Shown: positions 17,562 through 27,363, counted from the stretch's first letter. The stretch is DNA of 64,000 nt from Bacteroidota bacterium (GCA_018266845.1 JAFDZO010000004.1:1-64000); one strand, 5' to 3'. Numbers and translations are program-made. Notes: a model not told the origin generated them from the letters alone.

Positions 17562-19811
17562 TTATTTTCTGTTTTTGTTTAAAAAATTATAATACATCAT
17601 TTGACCAAGTGATATGCCTCCATCGTTAATTGGTATTTCACTTTGCCAATAAACTTTGTACCCGTTATTTGTAAGCATATCAATTGATTTCTCCAATAAA
17701 AATTTATTCTGAAAACAACCACCTGAGAGAGCAATTTGCTGCATCCCTGATAAATTACAAACCTTTAGAATTAAATCAACCAGCGCATTATGAAATTTAG
17801 AAGAAATAGTTTCTTTTAAAATGCCATTTTTTAAATCGAAGAAAACTTCTTTAATCACATTTCTCCACTCGATGTCAAAATTGTTTTTTTGCGATTTTAT
17901 TAGTTCAAACTCGTAGCGTTCCTCTGAGTTTACATCAACAATATTTTCAAGCTGCATGGCAGCCTGTCCCTCGTAAGAAGAATATTGTGTCAGATTAATT
18001 ATTGATGATATTCCATCGAACAATCTTCCCATGCTTGATGTAAGAGGAGAATTTATTTTTTTTTCGATTAAATTCAAAATTGTATCAGCGTCATGCTTGC
18101 TGTAATAATTTTTTACCTCTTCTTTTGATTGAACTGAAGATAAAAGTGAAACTCCAGTTCTCCAGATTTCATTTATTGCTTTTTCTCCTCCGGGAAGTGG
18201 GAAATATTTCAAGTGAGCAAATCTCTCAAACTTATCTTCATTCACTTTTAAAAATTCTCCGCCCCATATATTGCCGTCAGTACCAAAGCCCGTTCCGTCC
18301 CAGCAGATGCCAAGAACCTCTCCCTCAATTTTATTTTCAGCTATGCATGAAAGCATGTGAGCATAGTGGTGCTGCACCTGAAAGTGATTTAAGCCAAGCT
18401 TCTCTGCAAATTTTGTTGAAACATAATCCGGGTGTAAATCGGAGATAACAGTTCCCGGTTTTACAGCGTAAAGGTTTTGAAAATCGTGTATGATTTTTTT
18501 AAATGCGCCAAATGCTTCTTTTGTATCTAAATCTCCTATGTGCTGGCTAATGAAAATATTTTTCCCTGAAGAAATTGCCACTGTATTTTTCAAGTGCCCT
18601 CCGGCTGCAATCGCGGGAGGAACTTCGCTATCTGTTATTACGGGGTAAGGGGCAAATCCTCTTGCGCGGCGAATCATAAACGGCTTTCCCTTTACAATTC
18701 TTGCTACGGAATCATCTACCTGTCTCACAATTTTTCTGTTGTGCACTAAAAAATAATCTGCAATGCCGCCGAGTTTTTCAAATGCCTCATCGTTATCAAT
18801 ACAAATCGGCTCATCTGAAATATTTCCGCTCGTCGCTGCAATTGGAGTATCTAAGACTTCCAATAAAATTTTATGCAGGGGAGTATAGGGCAGCATTACG
18901 CCATAGTAATTATTTTCAGGGGCAATGCTTTTAGCAATAAAGTTGTTTTCTTTTTTTCTTAATAGAACAATCGGCGCATGTGCGGAGCATAGTAATTTTT
19001 CTTCTTCACTGTTAACTTCGCAAAAATCTTTTACGTTTTCCAATGAAGGAAACATCATTGCTAAAGGTTTTTCTTCTCTGTGCTTTCTTTCTCTTAGTGT
19101 TTTAATTGCTTTTTCGTTAGAAGCATCTGCTAATAATTGAAATCCCCCTAATCCTTTAACCGCAACAATTTTCCCCTCACGAATAAATTGTGCTGCTTTT
19201 ACTATTGCTTCATGTCTCTCTGAAATAAGATTTTTTTCATTATCATAAAATGTAACCTGCGGCCCGCAATCAGGGCAAGCAATAGGCTCGGCGTGAAATC
19301 TTCTGTCAAAAGGATTTTCGTACTCCGCTTTGCACTTATCGCACATTTCAAATTCACGCATTGTCGTATTTGCTCTATCATAAGGAATAGCCTCAATTAT
19401 AGAAAATCTCGGTCCGCAGTTTGTGCAGTTTGTGAAAGGGTATAAATATCTTCTATCCTCAGGATTGAAAATTTCTTCTTCACAATCTTTGCATGCTGCA
19501 ATATCGGGCAGAATAAGGGCAGTCTTTTTTTGCGAGTTACTGCTTTGCCTGATTTCAAATAACTGAAAATATTTTACCGATGAGTCAATGAAGCTAAAAC
19601 TCGTTATAGATGAGTTAACGGGCTTTTCTTCTCGCAGCTTCAAAAGAAAATCATTTATATTTTTTTCTATTCCTTCAGCTTCGATTGTAACACCTTCTGA
19701 GGAGTTAACTATCCATCCTTTAATATTGAGTTCATTAGCAAGACGATATACGAACGGTCTGAACCCTACTCCCTGAACAGTTCCGTGAATATTTATTCTA
19801 ACGCTTTTCAT
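17562..19811 (-). CDS. hypF: Carbamoyltransferase HypF
   Basis: 749 residues with the complete HypF architecture. The N-terminal acylphosphatase domain has GTVQGVGFRPFVYRL. The zinc-finger region has CKDCEEEI, CTNCGPRF, CDKC and CPDCG motifs (residues about 105-190). Then come a YrdC-like domain beginning near 195 and a C-terminal Kae1-like domain with HHYAH near 469 and GGCFQN near 706. HypF turns carbamoyl phosphate into a carbamoyl-adenylate and passes it to HypE. A 140-base gap with hairpins separates it from hypB upstream, the only sizeable break in the cluster. Confidence 0.96.
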   Translation of the reverse strand: MKSVRINIHGTVQGVGFRPFVYRLANELNIKGWIVNSSEGVTIEAEGIEKNINDFLLKLREEKPVNSSITSFSFIDSSVKYFQLFEIRQSSNSQKKTALILPDIAACKDCEEEIFNPEDRRYLYPFTNCTNCGPRFSIIEAIPYDRANTTMREFEMCDKCKAEYENPFDRRFHAEPIACPDCGPQVTFYDNEKNLISERHEAIVKAAQFIREGKIVAVKGLGGFQLLADASNEKAIKTLRERKHREEKPLAMMFPSLENVKDFCEVNSEEEKLLCSAHAPIVLLRKKENNFIAKSIAPENNYYGVMLPYTPLHKILLEVLDTPIAATSGNISDEPICIDNDEAFEKLGGIADYFLVHNRKIVRQVDDSVARIVKGKPFMIRRARGFAPYPVITDSEVPPAIAAGGHLKNTVAISSGKNIFISQHIGDLDTKEAFGAFKKIIHDFQNLYAVKPGTVISDLHPDYVSTKFAEKLGLNHFQVQHHYAHMLSCIAENKIEGEVLGICWDGTGFGTDGNIWGGEFLKVNEDKFERFAHLKYFPLPGGEKAINEIWRTGVSLLSSVQSKEEVKNYYSKHDADTILNLIEKKINSPLTSSMGRLFDGISSIINLTQYSSYEGQAAMQLENIVDVNSEERYEFELIKSQKNNFDIEWRNVIKEVFFDLKNGILKETISSKFHNALVDLILKVCNLSGMQQIALSGGCFQNKFLLEKSIDMLTNNGYKVYWQSEIPINDGGISLGQMMYYNFLNKNRK

Positions 19812-19952
19812 ACAATCAAAAATAAAAGAAGTGTGATAAAAAATTTAGGCGGGAAATTTTCAAGCCGGATGCAACCGGTGCCTTCCTGAGGGGAAGGCAC
19901 GATTGTGTTTATAGCCGGAATGGCTAGCAACATTAAGGAGAAATGAAACTGA
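19812..19952 (-). other. Hairpin-bearing spacer between hypB and hypF
   Basis: The gap contains a 9-bp stem (19878-19886 with 19892-19900, arm GTGCCTTCC) and a small stem TAGCC (19912-19916) with GGCTA (19922-19926). Neither is followed by a clear T run in the minus direction. The spacer could be an mRNA-processing or stability element, or a remnant of a REP-like repeat. I see no second copy in this window. Confidence 0.45.
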
Positions 19953-20633
19953 TTAATATACAAGCTGAGTCTGATGAATGTACTTTCCTTTAACGTTTTC
20001 AATAAGCCAATTACACCACTCTTTTATTCCTTCACCGGAAGTGCAGCTTACTTCAAAAATTTTCAGTCCGGGATTTATAAGAAGAGCGTTGTCTTTCAGC
20101 TTAGAAATATCACAATTTACATAGGGAATTAAATCAATTTTATTGATAATCATAACGTCCGAATTTCTAAACATCTTCGGATACTTTAGCGGCTTATCAT
20201 CTCCTTCAGTAGTGCTTACAACTACGATTTTCATTTCCTCGCCTAAATCAAATCCCGCAGGGCAGACTAAATTACCGACGTTTTCAATAAACAAAAGCTC
20301 AGTCTTTGCAAGGTCAAGATTATTGATTGCATCCTGTACAAGTTTTGCTTCAAGGTGGCATGCGCCGTTTGTAACAATCGAAACAACAGGCACATTGTAA
20401 TTTGCGACACGTTCGGCATCAAGACTTGTTTGCACATCGCCTTCGATAACGGAAATATTTACTTTGCTTCCAATTAAAGAAATAGTCTTTTCGAGCAGGC
20501 TTGTTTTGCCTGAGCCGGGCGAACTTACAAGATTAATGGTGAAGACATCATTTTGTTTTAAAAGCTCTCTGTTTTGTTCTGCTATTTCGTCATTCTTTGC
20601 AAGAATTTTTCTTTCGACTGTAATTACGCTCAT
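19953..20633 (-). CDS. hypB: Hydrogenase nickel-insertion GTPase HypB
   Basis: A 226-residue SIMIBI-class GTPase. Walker A reads SSPGSGKTSLLE near 37, the metal-site region GACHLEAKLV near 94, and switch/Walker B FIENVGNLVCPAGFDLGE near 116. NKIDLIP near 160 confers guanine specificity. The N-terminal nickel-binding CxxCGC found in some HypB proteins is absent. HypB works with HypA to load Ni into the large subunit. It starts 6 bases after hypA. Confidence 0.95.
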   Translation of the reverse strand: MSVITVERKILAKNDEIAEQNRELLKQNDVFTINLVSSPGSGKTSLLEKTISLIGSKVNISVIEGDVQTSLDAERVANYNVPVVSIVTNGACHLEAKLVQDAINNLDLAKTELLFIENVGNLVCPAGFDLGEEMKIVVVSTTEGDDKPLKYPKMFRNSDVMIINKIDLIPYVNCDISKLKDNALLINPGLKIFEVSCTSGEGIKEWCNWLIENVKGKYIHQTQLVY

Positions 20634-20639
20634 TTGTTT

Positions 20640-20984
20640 TTAGTTTTTTAAAATTATTTCGGATACTAATAATTCATTTCCTGAAATTATTCCGGTATCA
20701 TTGCTTCCACATAGGGTGCACCGTACTATTCCTGCTTCATTGTTCGATTCCTTCCCGCAAGTATTGCATTTTACTATAAAGGGAACATTTATTACTTCGT
20801 ATCCTGCGTTTTCAAGTTCAGTATTGTTTGTAATTGCTTCAAGTGAAAATAAAAGCGAAGCCGGAACTACTCCCGATAAATCTCCGATTTTCAAAACCAC
20901 TTTGTCAACTTCTGAAAGGTCTTTCTCTTCTACCGATTCTTTTACTATTTCAATAATATTTTTTGCAATTGAAAGCTCGTGCAT
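20640..20984 (-). CDS. hypA: Hydrogenase nickel chaperone HypA
   Basis: 114 residues starting MHELSIAKNIIEIV; the N-terminal Met-His is the nickel site. A zinc domain is formed by CNTCG near 70 and CTLCG near 86 (CxxC pairs separated by 13 residues). It delivers nickel with HypB. It lies 2 bases after the protease gene and 6 bases before hypB. Confidence 0.95.
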   Translation of the reverse strand: MHELSIAKNIIEIVKESVEEKDLSEVDKVVLKIGDLSGVVPASLLFSLEAITNNTELENAGYEVINVPFIVKCNTCGKESNNEAGIVRCTLCGSNDTGIISGNELLVSEIILKN

Positions 20985-20986
20985 TG

Positions 20987-21448
20987 TTAATTTAAGCTGT
21001 ATTTCCCTTTGATAATTTGCGCAGTTTTTGCAGCAGCTTTTTCTATTTTAGGGGTGAGCTTTGTATCGAAATTAAAACTCTTACCCTCTATACCATATAC
21101 TGTTAATTTCTTCGGGAGTCTATTCATTACCTTTGAAATATTTATTGCTTCTGCCAGTCCGAATGCGTGAGAAGAGTAATTAAAAAAATCTGATTTTAAT
21201 TCATCTTCATTTGCATTTATCTCGTAAATATTTCCGGCGCTTCCGTTTTTCTTTACGGCATCTATAATTACAACATCATCGTAGCCGTTCCATGACTCAA
21301 TGATTTTCGCGCCTTCTCCGTCGAGAGTTTTTACATCAAAGTTCTCGATGTGCATTTGCTCGAGCATTTCAGCCGCAGCTATTCCCGCTCCGTCGTCGCA
21401 CCTGTATTTGTTGCCAATCCCAAGCACTAAGATTTTTTTATTCTCCAT
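20987..21448 (-). CDS. Hydrogenase maturation endopeptidase (HycI/HyaD family)
   Basis: 153 residues of the M52 hydrogenase-processing peptidase family: VLGIGNKYRCDDGAGIAAAE at the N-terminus (nickel-sensing Asp in DDG), VIIDAVKKNG near 57 and a SSHAFGLAEA block near 91. It removes the C-terminal peptide of the large subunit after nickel insertion. The large subunit, encoded 4 bases upstream, ends in a peptide of about 10 residues beyond its last metal-binding motif, which fits as the substrate. Confidence 0.92.
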   Translation of the reverse strand: MENKKILVLGIGNKYRCDDGAGIAAAEMLEQMHIENFDVKTLDGEGAKIIESWNGYDDVVIIDAVKKNGSAGNIYEINANEDELKSDFFNYSSHAFGLAEAINISKVMNRLPKKLTVYGIEGKSFNFDTKLTPKIEKAAAKTAQIIKGKYSLN

Positions 21449-21452
21449 TTTT

Positions 21453-22745
21453 TTAATCCTCTTTATCTAAATGCAGTTTCAAAAAATGTGTCGCGCAGGA
21501 AATGCACGGATCGTAGTTTCTTACAGCCTGTTCGCACTGCCAAACAAGCTTATCCTGCGGTAAATTTACCCGCGGAGGAATAAAATATTTCAAATCCTTC
21601 TCAATCGTTTTTTGATTTTGAGATGTCGGGGGCACTATTTTCGCATCCTGAATAATTCCGTCTTCATCAATCCTGTATCTGTGGTAAAGCATTCCGCGCG
21701 GAGCTTCAGATGCTCCGTAGCCTGTCGCTTCTCTTATTTTATAATCAATAGAAGGCGCATCGGGCATAACGTAGTTGTCAATAATTCTTATTGCTTCATC
21801 ACATGCGTATAATGTTTCGACACCTCTTACAATAATACTCTTGAAAGGATTATTGATGTATCTCGGCAAGTTCAAATCCGCTGCTGCCTGCTTTGCTATA
21901 TCTGATAACTTATCAAAGTTGAGATTGTATCTTGCAATGGGACCCAAAAAATAATTATCTCTTTCTCTTAGTTTAGAATGCAAAGCATGTGAGTACTCAA
22001 CATGTTCTTCAATAAAGTGAAAATCATATTCTTCGACAGATATATCCAATCCTTTATTTGATTTTATTCTGCCATCATTGAAAGGATATTCATCATCATG
22101 ACATAATGAAATGAATTCGTAGTCTTGCTCAAACTCAGGAAACTCAAGAGTGGACGTAAATTTCACAGTATCCAAAGCCGCATCTCTTGCCCAAAGTAAG
22201 TCTTCACGTAATTGTTTCAAATCATTTTTATGAGGCACTTTGTAAAATCCGCCAATCTTTACATTGATAGGATGGATTTCCCTTCCGCCGATAAGTTTTA
22301 CAATATCATTGCCGATTCTTTTCAGCTTCAATGCTTTTTCAACAACGGCAGGATGGTCTTTTGCCATGTGAACAACATCGGGATAACCTAGAAAATCAGG
22401 GGCGTGAAGCATATACAAATGAAGCGTATGACTCTCAATCCACTCACCGCAATAAATCAGTCTTCGCAATTCTCTTAGCTGACCGTCAAGTTTGAACCCG
22501 AAAGCATTCTCGACTGCATTCACCGCTGACATCTGGTAAGCTATGGGGCATATTCCGCAAATTCTCGCCGTAATATCCGGCGCTTCAGAATATTTTCTTC
22601 CTCTTAAAAAGGCTTCAAAAAATCTCGGAGGTTCAAAAATTTTAAGACGGACATTCTCGACTTCTCCGTTTTTTATTTTTACATACAATGCGCCTTCGCC
22701 TTCTACTCGGGCAAGATAATCAACTTTTATTGTCCTATTTTTCAT
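21453..22745 (-). CDS. [NiFe] hydrogenase group 3b, large (alpha) subunit
   Basis: The catalytic subunit, about 430 residues from the ATG at 22745 ([20 protein letters not shown]). This start overlaps the small-subunit stop by 11 bases and matches the family N-terminus better than the ATG 39 bases upstream. The active-site cysteine pairs are [12 protein letters not shown] near 63 and DPCISCATH near the end. The 10 residues after that His are the pro-peptide cut by the endopeptidase. Sequence and neighbours (delta, gamma, beta subunits) indicate a cytoplasmic, NADP(H)-linked bidirectional hydrogenase, sometimes called sulfhydrogenase. Electron flow direction in vivo is not readable from sequence. 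Confidence 0.94.
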   Translation of the reverse strand: MKNRTIKVDYLARVEGEGALYVKIKNGEVENVRLKIFEPPRFFEAFLRGRKYSEAPDITARICGICPIAYQMSAVNAVENAFGFKLDGQLRELRRLIYCGEWIESHTLHLYMLHAPDFLGYPDVVHMAKDHPAVVEKALKLKRIGNDIVKLIGGREIHPINVKIGGFYKVPHKNDLKQLREDLLWARDAALDTVKFTSTLEFPEFEQDYEFISLCHDDEYPFNDGRIKSNKGLDISVEEYDFHFIEEHVEYSHALHSKLRERDNYFLGPIARYNLNFDKLSDIAKQAAADLNLPRYINNPFKSIIVRGVETLYACDEAIRIIDNYVMPDAPSIDYKIREATGYGASEAPRGMLYHRYRIDEDGIIQDAKIVPPTSQNQKTIEKDLKYFIPPRVNLPQDKLVWQCEQAVRNYDPCISCATHFLKLHLDKED

Positions 22746-23511
22746 ACGCTTCGCTTTCCTTTCTGAACGGCTCAGAGTAAGCATTAAAGCCTCTGAACGC
22801 TAACATTATGTCATACTTTGTTTCTCCTCTTGCCTCGATGTTTCGGGAAAGAGAAGAAGTATTCGGAGAGTCCATAGGTCCGAAGCATCCGTAACATCCT
22901 CTGTTATAAGAAGGGCATATTGCGCCGCAGCCCGTTTGTGTAACAGGACCAAGGCATGGAGTTCCGTGCGCTACCATAACGCAGACATTTCCTCTTTGCT
23001 TGCATTCCATACAAACAGAGTGAGTTGAGATATTCGGTTTTCTTTTGTTGAGAAACGCTACAATTACTTCTATTAGCTGATATTTGTTTACAGGGCATCC
23101 GCGAAGCTCGAAGTCAACGTGTATGAACGATGCAACGGGCATTGACCTGTCTAATGTAGAAATATATTGCGGGCTTGCATAAACAATTTTTGTAAACTCC
23201 TTTACGTCTTTCCAATTTCTTAATGCCTGAATTCCTCCCGCTGTTGCGCATGCGCCTATTGTTATTAATGTTTTGCAGTCTTTTCTTATCTGTCTTGTAA
23301 GTTCAACATCATGAGGAGTAGTAACGCTGCCTTCGATTAATCCTATGTCGTAAGGTCCTTTCAGCATTCTGCTGCTTGCCTCCGGGAAGTAAGCAATTTC
23401 AACTGCTCCCAATACTGCAAGCAATTCATCTTCCGCATCTAAAATTGAAAGCTGACATCCGTCGCATGATGATAATTTGAATATGGCTAATTTTGGTTTT
23501 GAATTTTTCAT
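22735..23511 (-). CDS. [NiFe] hydrogenase group 3b, small (delta) subunit
   Basis: 258 residues of the NADH:quinone oxidoreductase 20-kDa-like family, with no signal peptide, so cytoplasmic. The proximal cluster uses [14 protein letters not shown] near 12 and GACATAGG near 84. Further cysteines lie in [11 protein letters not shown] near 162 and in [20 protein letters not shown] near 190, supporting three Fe-S clusters that carry electrons from the NiFe site. It overlaps the alpha gene by 11 bases and follows gamma after 5 bases. Confidence 0.94.
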   Translation of the reverse strand: MKNSKPKLAIFKLSSCDGCQLSILDAEDELLAVLGAVEIAYFPEASSRMLKGPYDIGLIEGSVTTPHDVELTRQIRKDCKTLITIGACATAGGIQALRNWKDVKEFTKIVYASPQYISTLDRSMPVASFIHVDFELRGCPVNKYQLIEVIVAFLNKRKPNISTHSVCMECKQRGNVCVMVAHGTPCLGPVTQTGCGAICPSYNRGCYGCFGPMDSPNTSSLSRNIEARGETKYDIMLAFRGFNAYSEPFRKESEAYEK

Positions 23512-23516
23512 ATAAG

Positions 23517-24389
23517 CTATACCTCGTAAATATTAAAAATATCTTTTATATCCGAATAATTAAATACCGGTCCGTCTTTGCAGATGAATTTCGATGAGTA
23601 CTGGCAGTGCCCGCAGAAGCCTATGGCGCATTTCATGTTTCTTTCCATTGTGAGGAAAATATTTTTTTCGGCAACGCCTCTTTTTAATAATTCCTCAATG
23701 GAAAACTTCATCATAATTTCGGGACCACACACCATTGAGTATGTATTCATTGCATCGAGCTTGATGTATGAGAATAAATTTGTTACGACTCCGATATTTC
23801 CACGCCATGAACTGTCGCCTCTGTCTATGGTTGTTAAAATTTCAACGTTTTTTGTCTTCGACCACTGCTCCAGCTCAACACGGTAAAGCAAATCGAGAGC
23901 AGTTCTGGCTCCGTACAGGATGATTACCCTGTTAAATTTTTTTCTGTTTCTGAAAATAGAATATATCGCAGGACGCAGCGGCGCAAGCCCTATGCCCCCC
24001 ACAATAATTACTACATCTTTACCAATGAATTTATCAACATCCCAGTGGCTGCCGAATGGTCCCCGCAGTCCTATTGTATCCCCTTTTTTTAGCTGGGATA
24101 GCTTAGTTGTTACATTGCCGACCCTATGAATTGTGTGAGAGATTGTTTTATTCTTATATGGGTCTGAACAGATTGAAATGGCGGATTCTCCCAGTCCGAA
24201 AACATAAAGCATATTGAACTGACCGGGCATAAAGTTAAACGGAACTTTATCCTGCGATTCAATCTCTATCGTAAATGTATCGTCAGTTTCCCAGAATATT
24301 TTTTTTATAGTAAACAGCGAAGGTATCATCGGGTCTGCCGTAACTTTACTTTCTTCTGTAAGTAATTTTGTTTCGTCGGTTAGTGTCAT
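23517..24389 (-). CDS. Hydrogenase group 3b, FAD/NAD(P)-binding gamma subunit
   Basis: 290 residues of the ferredoxin-NADP reductase type. A flavin-binding SAISICSDP is near 94, a nucleotide-binding [15 protein letters not shown] near 151, and a C-terminal [2Fe-2S] set [13 protein letters not shown] with a fourth Cys in FICKDGP near 260-275. It exchanges electrons with NADP(H) for the hydrogenase. It lies 6 bases after the cyclic-nucleotide-binding gene. Confidence 0.93.
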   Translation of the reverse strand: MTLTDETKLLTEESKVTADPMIPSLFTIKKIFWETDDTFTIEIESQDKVPFNFMPGQFNMLYVFGLGESAISICSDPYKNKTISHTIHRVGNVTTKLSQLKKGDTIGLRGPFGSHWDVDKFIGKDVVIIVGGIGLAPLRPAIYSIFRNRKKFNRVIILYGARTALDLLYRVELEQWSKTKNVEILTTIDRGDSSWRGNIGVVTNLFSYIKLDAMNTYSMVCGPEIMMKFSIEELLKRGVAEKNIFLTMERNMKCAIGFCGHCQYSSKFICKDGPVFNYSDIKDIFNIYEV

Positions 24390-24395
24390 AAAAAA

Positions 24396-24866
24396 TCAGT
24401 TAAGTTCTTTTTTGTAAACATCTATCAGCTGCATTCTTGTAGCTTTTAATCTTGCTTCAAGCAGCTCCGAAAATCTTTTTAGAAGCTCATAGCCCAGGTC
24501 ATGATTCTGCTCGCATTTATTTCTTAAGCATTCTCCGTCTAAAGCTACAGCTCTTACATCGTCAATGGCATACGCATCGAAGTGCCACAAATATGGCGAT
24601 ACAAGCCACGACCACCCCAGAACCTGCCCCGGTCCGAGAGTTAAAATTCTTATTGAGCCTTTTTCTCTGCCGTTAATTTCTACCGCCACTTTTCCGGTTC
24701 TGACAAGATAAAATTTCTTTGCTTCCTCGCCCTCGCTGAAAATTTTTGTCCCGTCTTTAAAATATACATTAGAAGCGCAGGATAAAATCAAATCAATATA
24801 TTCGGGTTTTAAATCCTCTAGAAACGAATGATTCTTTAGAAGTGTTGAAATATCTTCAGTGTGCAT
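24396..24866 (-). CDS. Cyclic-nucleotide-binding domain protein in hydrogenase operon
   Basis: 156 residues made up almost wholly of a CNB (Crp-type sensory) fold: DGTKIFSEGEEAKKFYLVRTGKVAV near 38-62, then LGPGQVLGWSWLV near 78-90. There is no C-terminal helix-turn-helix, so this is not a Crp-type transcription factor. The canonical phosphate-binding cassette (GExA..R) is not evident, and the ligand is uncertain. Its position between the beta and gamma genes suggests it binds to or modulates the hydrogenase. A similar gene occurs in green sulfur bacterial sulfhydrogenase clusters. Confidence 0.85.
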   Translation of the reverse strand: MHTEDISTLLKNHSFLEDLKPEYIDLILSCASNVYFKDGTKIFSEGEEAKKFYLVRTGKVAVEINGREKGSIRILTLGPGQVLGWSWLVSPYLWHFDAYAIDDVRAVALDGECLRNKCEQNHDLGYELLKRFSELLEARLKATRMQLIDVYKKELN

Positions 24867-24891
24867 TTTATTTCTCCTCCTTAATTAAAAA

Positions 24892-26016
24892 TTAATTTAC
24901 AGGATTATCTTTTATTGCTTTTACTTCTTTTGTAATATCTATTCCGACAGGACACCATGTAATGCACCTTCCGCATCCGACACAGCCTGAGGTTCCAAAC
25001 TGGTCTATCCAGGCAGCAAGTTTGTGAGTCATCCATTGACGGTAGCGCGCCTTCGGTGAAGTCCTGAAATTTCCTCCGGCTACTTTTGAGTAATCCAAAC
25101 TGAAGCATGAATCCCATTTCCGCCACCTTGCAGTATGCTCTCCGCTTATGTCGTTAATATCCTCAATATTGCTGCAGAAGCAGGTAGGGCATACCATAGT
25201 GCAGTTTGCGCACGTCAGGCATCTGGATGCAGCATCATTCCATTGGGGATGCTCCATATTATTCAGCAGCAGCTCTTTTATCCCGTCCGTTTCGAGCATT
25301 CGCCCCATATTATCTGCGGCAGATTTTATTCCTTCTTCAGCCATAGCAATCTGCTCTTCGGATGCAGGCTCGGTTTCCAGCATACTGAGAACTTCTTCAC
25401 CTTTATTGCTTCCGCTTTCTATTGTGAAAAAGTGGCCGGAATTATTAATTACTTCGGTTATTGATAAATCGAAACCATTGTCTGCTTTAGGACCGGAATT
25501 CATCGAAACACAAAAGCAGGTTTTACCTGCCTGCGTACAGTTTGTTGTAACAATAAAAATTCTTTCTCTCAATAAAGAATAGTTCGGTTCGGAAAAATCT
25601 TCATTGTTGAAAACCCTGTCCTGAATTTTTATTGCAGCCAGTTCGCATGGTTTCACACCGATAAAAGCGTATTTGGTTTTATCCGGCGCTGCCGGTTTTA
25701 TTTCAAACGTTCTTCCGTCTTTTACTGCCTGAAACAATTGAAGTTTTGGCGGGAAGAGGAATTTTTTCCACGAATGCGGACCCACATTGTAGCCAAACAG
25801 CGCGTTGTCATTTCTTTTTTTGATTGTGTAATGCCCTGCTTCCTGAATGTCAGTCCAGCCGGCAGGAAGATTTGAAGTGTTTTCTATTTCATCGTAAGTT
25901 ATCGCGCCGTCGCGAATGGCAGGAGCAATTGTAAGATAGTTTTGGCTTTTAAGGAGTGAGATAAGAGCATCTATGGCAGTTCTGTTTGCAGCCCTTATGC
26001 GTTTTTTATCTTTCAT
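24892..26016 (-). CDS. Hydrogenase group 3b, Fe-S beta subunit
   Basis: 374 residues matching the sulfhydrogenase beta subunit, an electron-transfer protein. The C-terminal third has two [4Fe-4S] motifs of ferredoxin type, CLTCANCTMVCPTC near 266 and CVGCGRCITWCPVG near 345. Additional cysteines lie in the middle (VKPCELAA near 121 and CTQAGKTCFC near 159). It is the first gene of the hydrogenase cluster, whose transcript would run from about 26.03 kb to 15.17 kb with only one gap above 30 bases. Confidence 0.92.
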   Translation of the reverse strand: MKDKKRIRAANRTAIDALISLLKSQNYLTIAPAIRDGAITYDEIENTSNLPAGWTDIQEAGHYTIKKRNDNALFGYNVGPHSWKKFLFPPKLQLFQAVKDGRTFEIKPAAPDKTKYAFIGVKPCELAAIKIQDRVFNNEDFSEPNYSLLRERIFIVTTNCTQAGKTCFCVSMNSGPKADNGFDLSITEVINNSGHFFTIESGSNKGEEVLSMLETEPASEEQIAMAEEGIKSAADNMGRMLETDGIKELLLNNMEHPQWNDAASRCLTCANCTMVCPTCFCSNIEDINDISGEHTARWRKWDSCFSLDYSKVAGGNFRTSPKARYRQWMTHKLAAWIDQFGTSGCVGCGRCITWCPVGIDITKEVKAIKDNPVN

Positions 26017-26040
26017 ATTGTGTTATTCCTTATATGTGCT

Positions 26041-26059
26041 TATAGTACGTACAGCTATA
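26041..26059. promoter_or_regulatory. Possible palindromic site upstream of hydrogenase operon
   Basis: TATAG and CTATA arms enclose the 8-bp palindrome GTACGTAC (26045-26052). The site is 25-43 bases upstream of the beta-subunit start codon. It could be an operator or overlap the promoter. The arms are short, so this is tentative. Confidence 0.25.
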
Positions 26060-26418
26060 AAAATTACACCTTTTTTGTTCTTAATTGCTGTATAAAATTA
26101 AGAAAAATTTAGAAATTTACCTATGATTAATATCATATTTTTTGAACTTTTTTAGAAAAAAACACAGGACTTTCTCACCACACGACAAAAAATTTGTAAC
26201 ACATCCTTTAGAGACAGTGCTAAAAGTCCGCTTTTCTCCTTGCGAAGCTCCTGCTTCGCTAGGAATATGTTTTATGAAGCCCTGCTTCATTGCAAAACGG
26301 AGTTTTGCGGATACTTTCCGTCCCAAACGGGGTTTGGGACGGAGAACCTCAAAAACACAGGATTTTGGATGCAGATTTTATGAATTTTTTGTTCGCTAAT
26401 ATAAGTTTAAATTAGCGG
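26060..26418. other. Repeat-bearing intergenic region between divergent genes
   Basis: This region separates the hydrogenase operon from psuK and must hold both promoters. It contains a 20-21-base motif at 26175-26195 shared with 31066-31086, then four successive hairpins between 26238 and 26342. No gene is supported. Confidence 0.6.
26238..26342. repeat. Array of four small palindromic hairpins
   Basis: Four perfect stem-loops follow one another. They are GCGAAG-CTCCTG-CTTCGC (26242-26259); arm ATGAAGC, loop CCT (26274-26290); arm GCAAAAC, loop GGA (26292-26308); and arm CCGTCCCAAAC, loop GGG (26318-26342). The first has the CTCCTG loop shared by hairpins at 29.4, 35.1 and 39.5 kb. They lie in the intergenic region only. 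Confidence 0.75.
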
Positions 26419-27363
26419 ATGAAAAATTTTGTTTCCGTCATAGGCGGAATTAATCTCGATGTAAAGGGAATATCCGAAAAAGAAAATCTAAGCGCAGATT
26501 CATACATAGGGAGAATAAAATTTTCTCCCGGCGGAGTTGCAAGAAACATTTCCGAAAATCTTGCAAGACTGAACATTCCCGTTTATCTTTTTGGCTGCGC
26601 GGGAACTGATGCAAACGGACAGTTTGTCATAGATAAAACCCACAGCGCAGGAGTAAATACTGACCACATAAAAGCAGCAGATAAAATTCCAACATCCTGT
26701 TATCTTTCAATTTCCGATAATAGCGGAAACCTTGTTTCTGCCGTTAATGATATGAGGGATTCGCTAAACCTTGTTTCACCTGAATACATTGAAGAGAAAA
26801 AAGAAATTTTAGAGAAAAGCAAAATTATAGTTGCAGATACGAACCTTCAAAAGGAAACCCTTGAAAAAGTAATCACAATAGGAAACGAAAATAATATACC
26901 GGTTTTTATTGATACAGTTTCATCGGAGAAATCGTTATCTGTAAATGAAGTTGAGGGCAGGATAGATTTGCTATCCCCAAATGAAAACGAGTACAAGAAA
27001 ATTTTCGGCGAGTTTAATGTTGATAAGGTTGCCCTTGAATTGGATATGCTGAAATACAAAAAATTCAAATCAATTATATTAAAGCGGGGCGAAAAGGGGG
27101 TTGTATTTATTGATACTGAAAAAATGAAAGTAAAATTTTTTAATTCAATTAAGCTCGAAGCAATTGAGCCGAACGGAGCAGGAGATGCCTTTAATGCGGG
27201 ATTTTTATACGGCGTTATGAATAAATATGATTATTATGATTGTGTTGAATTGGGAATTTGCGCTTCATACTTTGCTTTAAAATCCGAAAATTCAGTCCCG
27301 GAAAATTTAACAGAAGAAAATTTATTGAAATTATACAAAAGGAAAATTCAAAATGAGTTTTAA
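26419..27363 (+). CDS. psuK: Pseudouridine kinase (PfkB family)
   Basis: 314 residues of the PfkB sugar-kinase family. The N-terminal SVIGGINLDVKG and SPGGVARNISENLARL blocks are typical of PsuK-type members. EPNGAGDAFNAGF near 253 is the C-terminal PfkB signature with the catalytic Asp. The next gene is pseudouridine-5-phosphate glycosidase and overlaps by 11 bases, which makes pseudouridine the probable substrate. The pair converts pseudouridine to uracil and ribose 5-phosphate. Confidence 0.9.
   Translation: MKNFVSVIGGINLDVKGISEKENLSADSYIGRIKFSPGGVARNISENLARLNIPVYLFGCAGTDANGQFVIDKTHSAGVNTDHIKAADKIPTSCYLSISDNSGNLVSAVNDMRDSLNLVSPEYIEEKKEILEKSKIIVADTNLQKETLEKVITIGNENNIPVFIDTVSSEKSLSVNEVEGRIDLLSPNENEYKKIFGEFNVDKVALELDMLKYKKFKSIILKRGEKGVVFIDTEKMKVKFFNSIKLEAIEPNGAGDAFNAGFLYGVMNKYDYYDCVELGICASYFALKSENSVPENLTEENLLKLYKRKIQNEF

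Noticed and set aside
19812-19952. Riboswitch in the hypB-hypF gap
   Set aside because: Only two short stems are seen and no conserved core of a known riboswitch class could be recognised.
22746-22784. Upstream start of the hydrogenase large subunit
   Set aside because: The extra 13 residues lie wholly inside the small-subunit gene and precede the normal family N-terminus.
26142-26399. Reading frame of 85 codons in the intergenic region
   Set aside because: It consists of the palindromic units and has no relation to a protein family.
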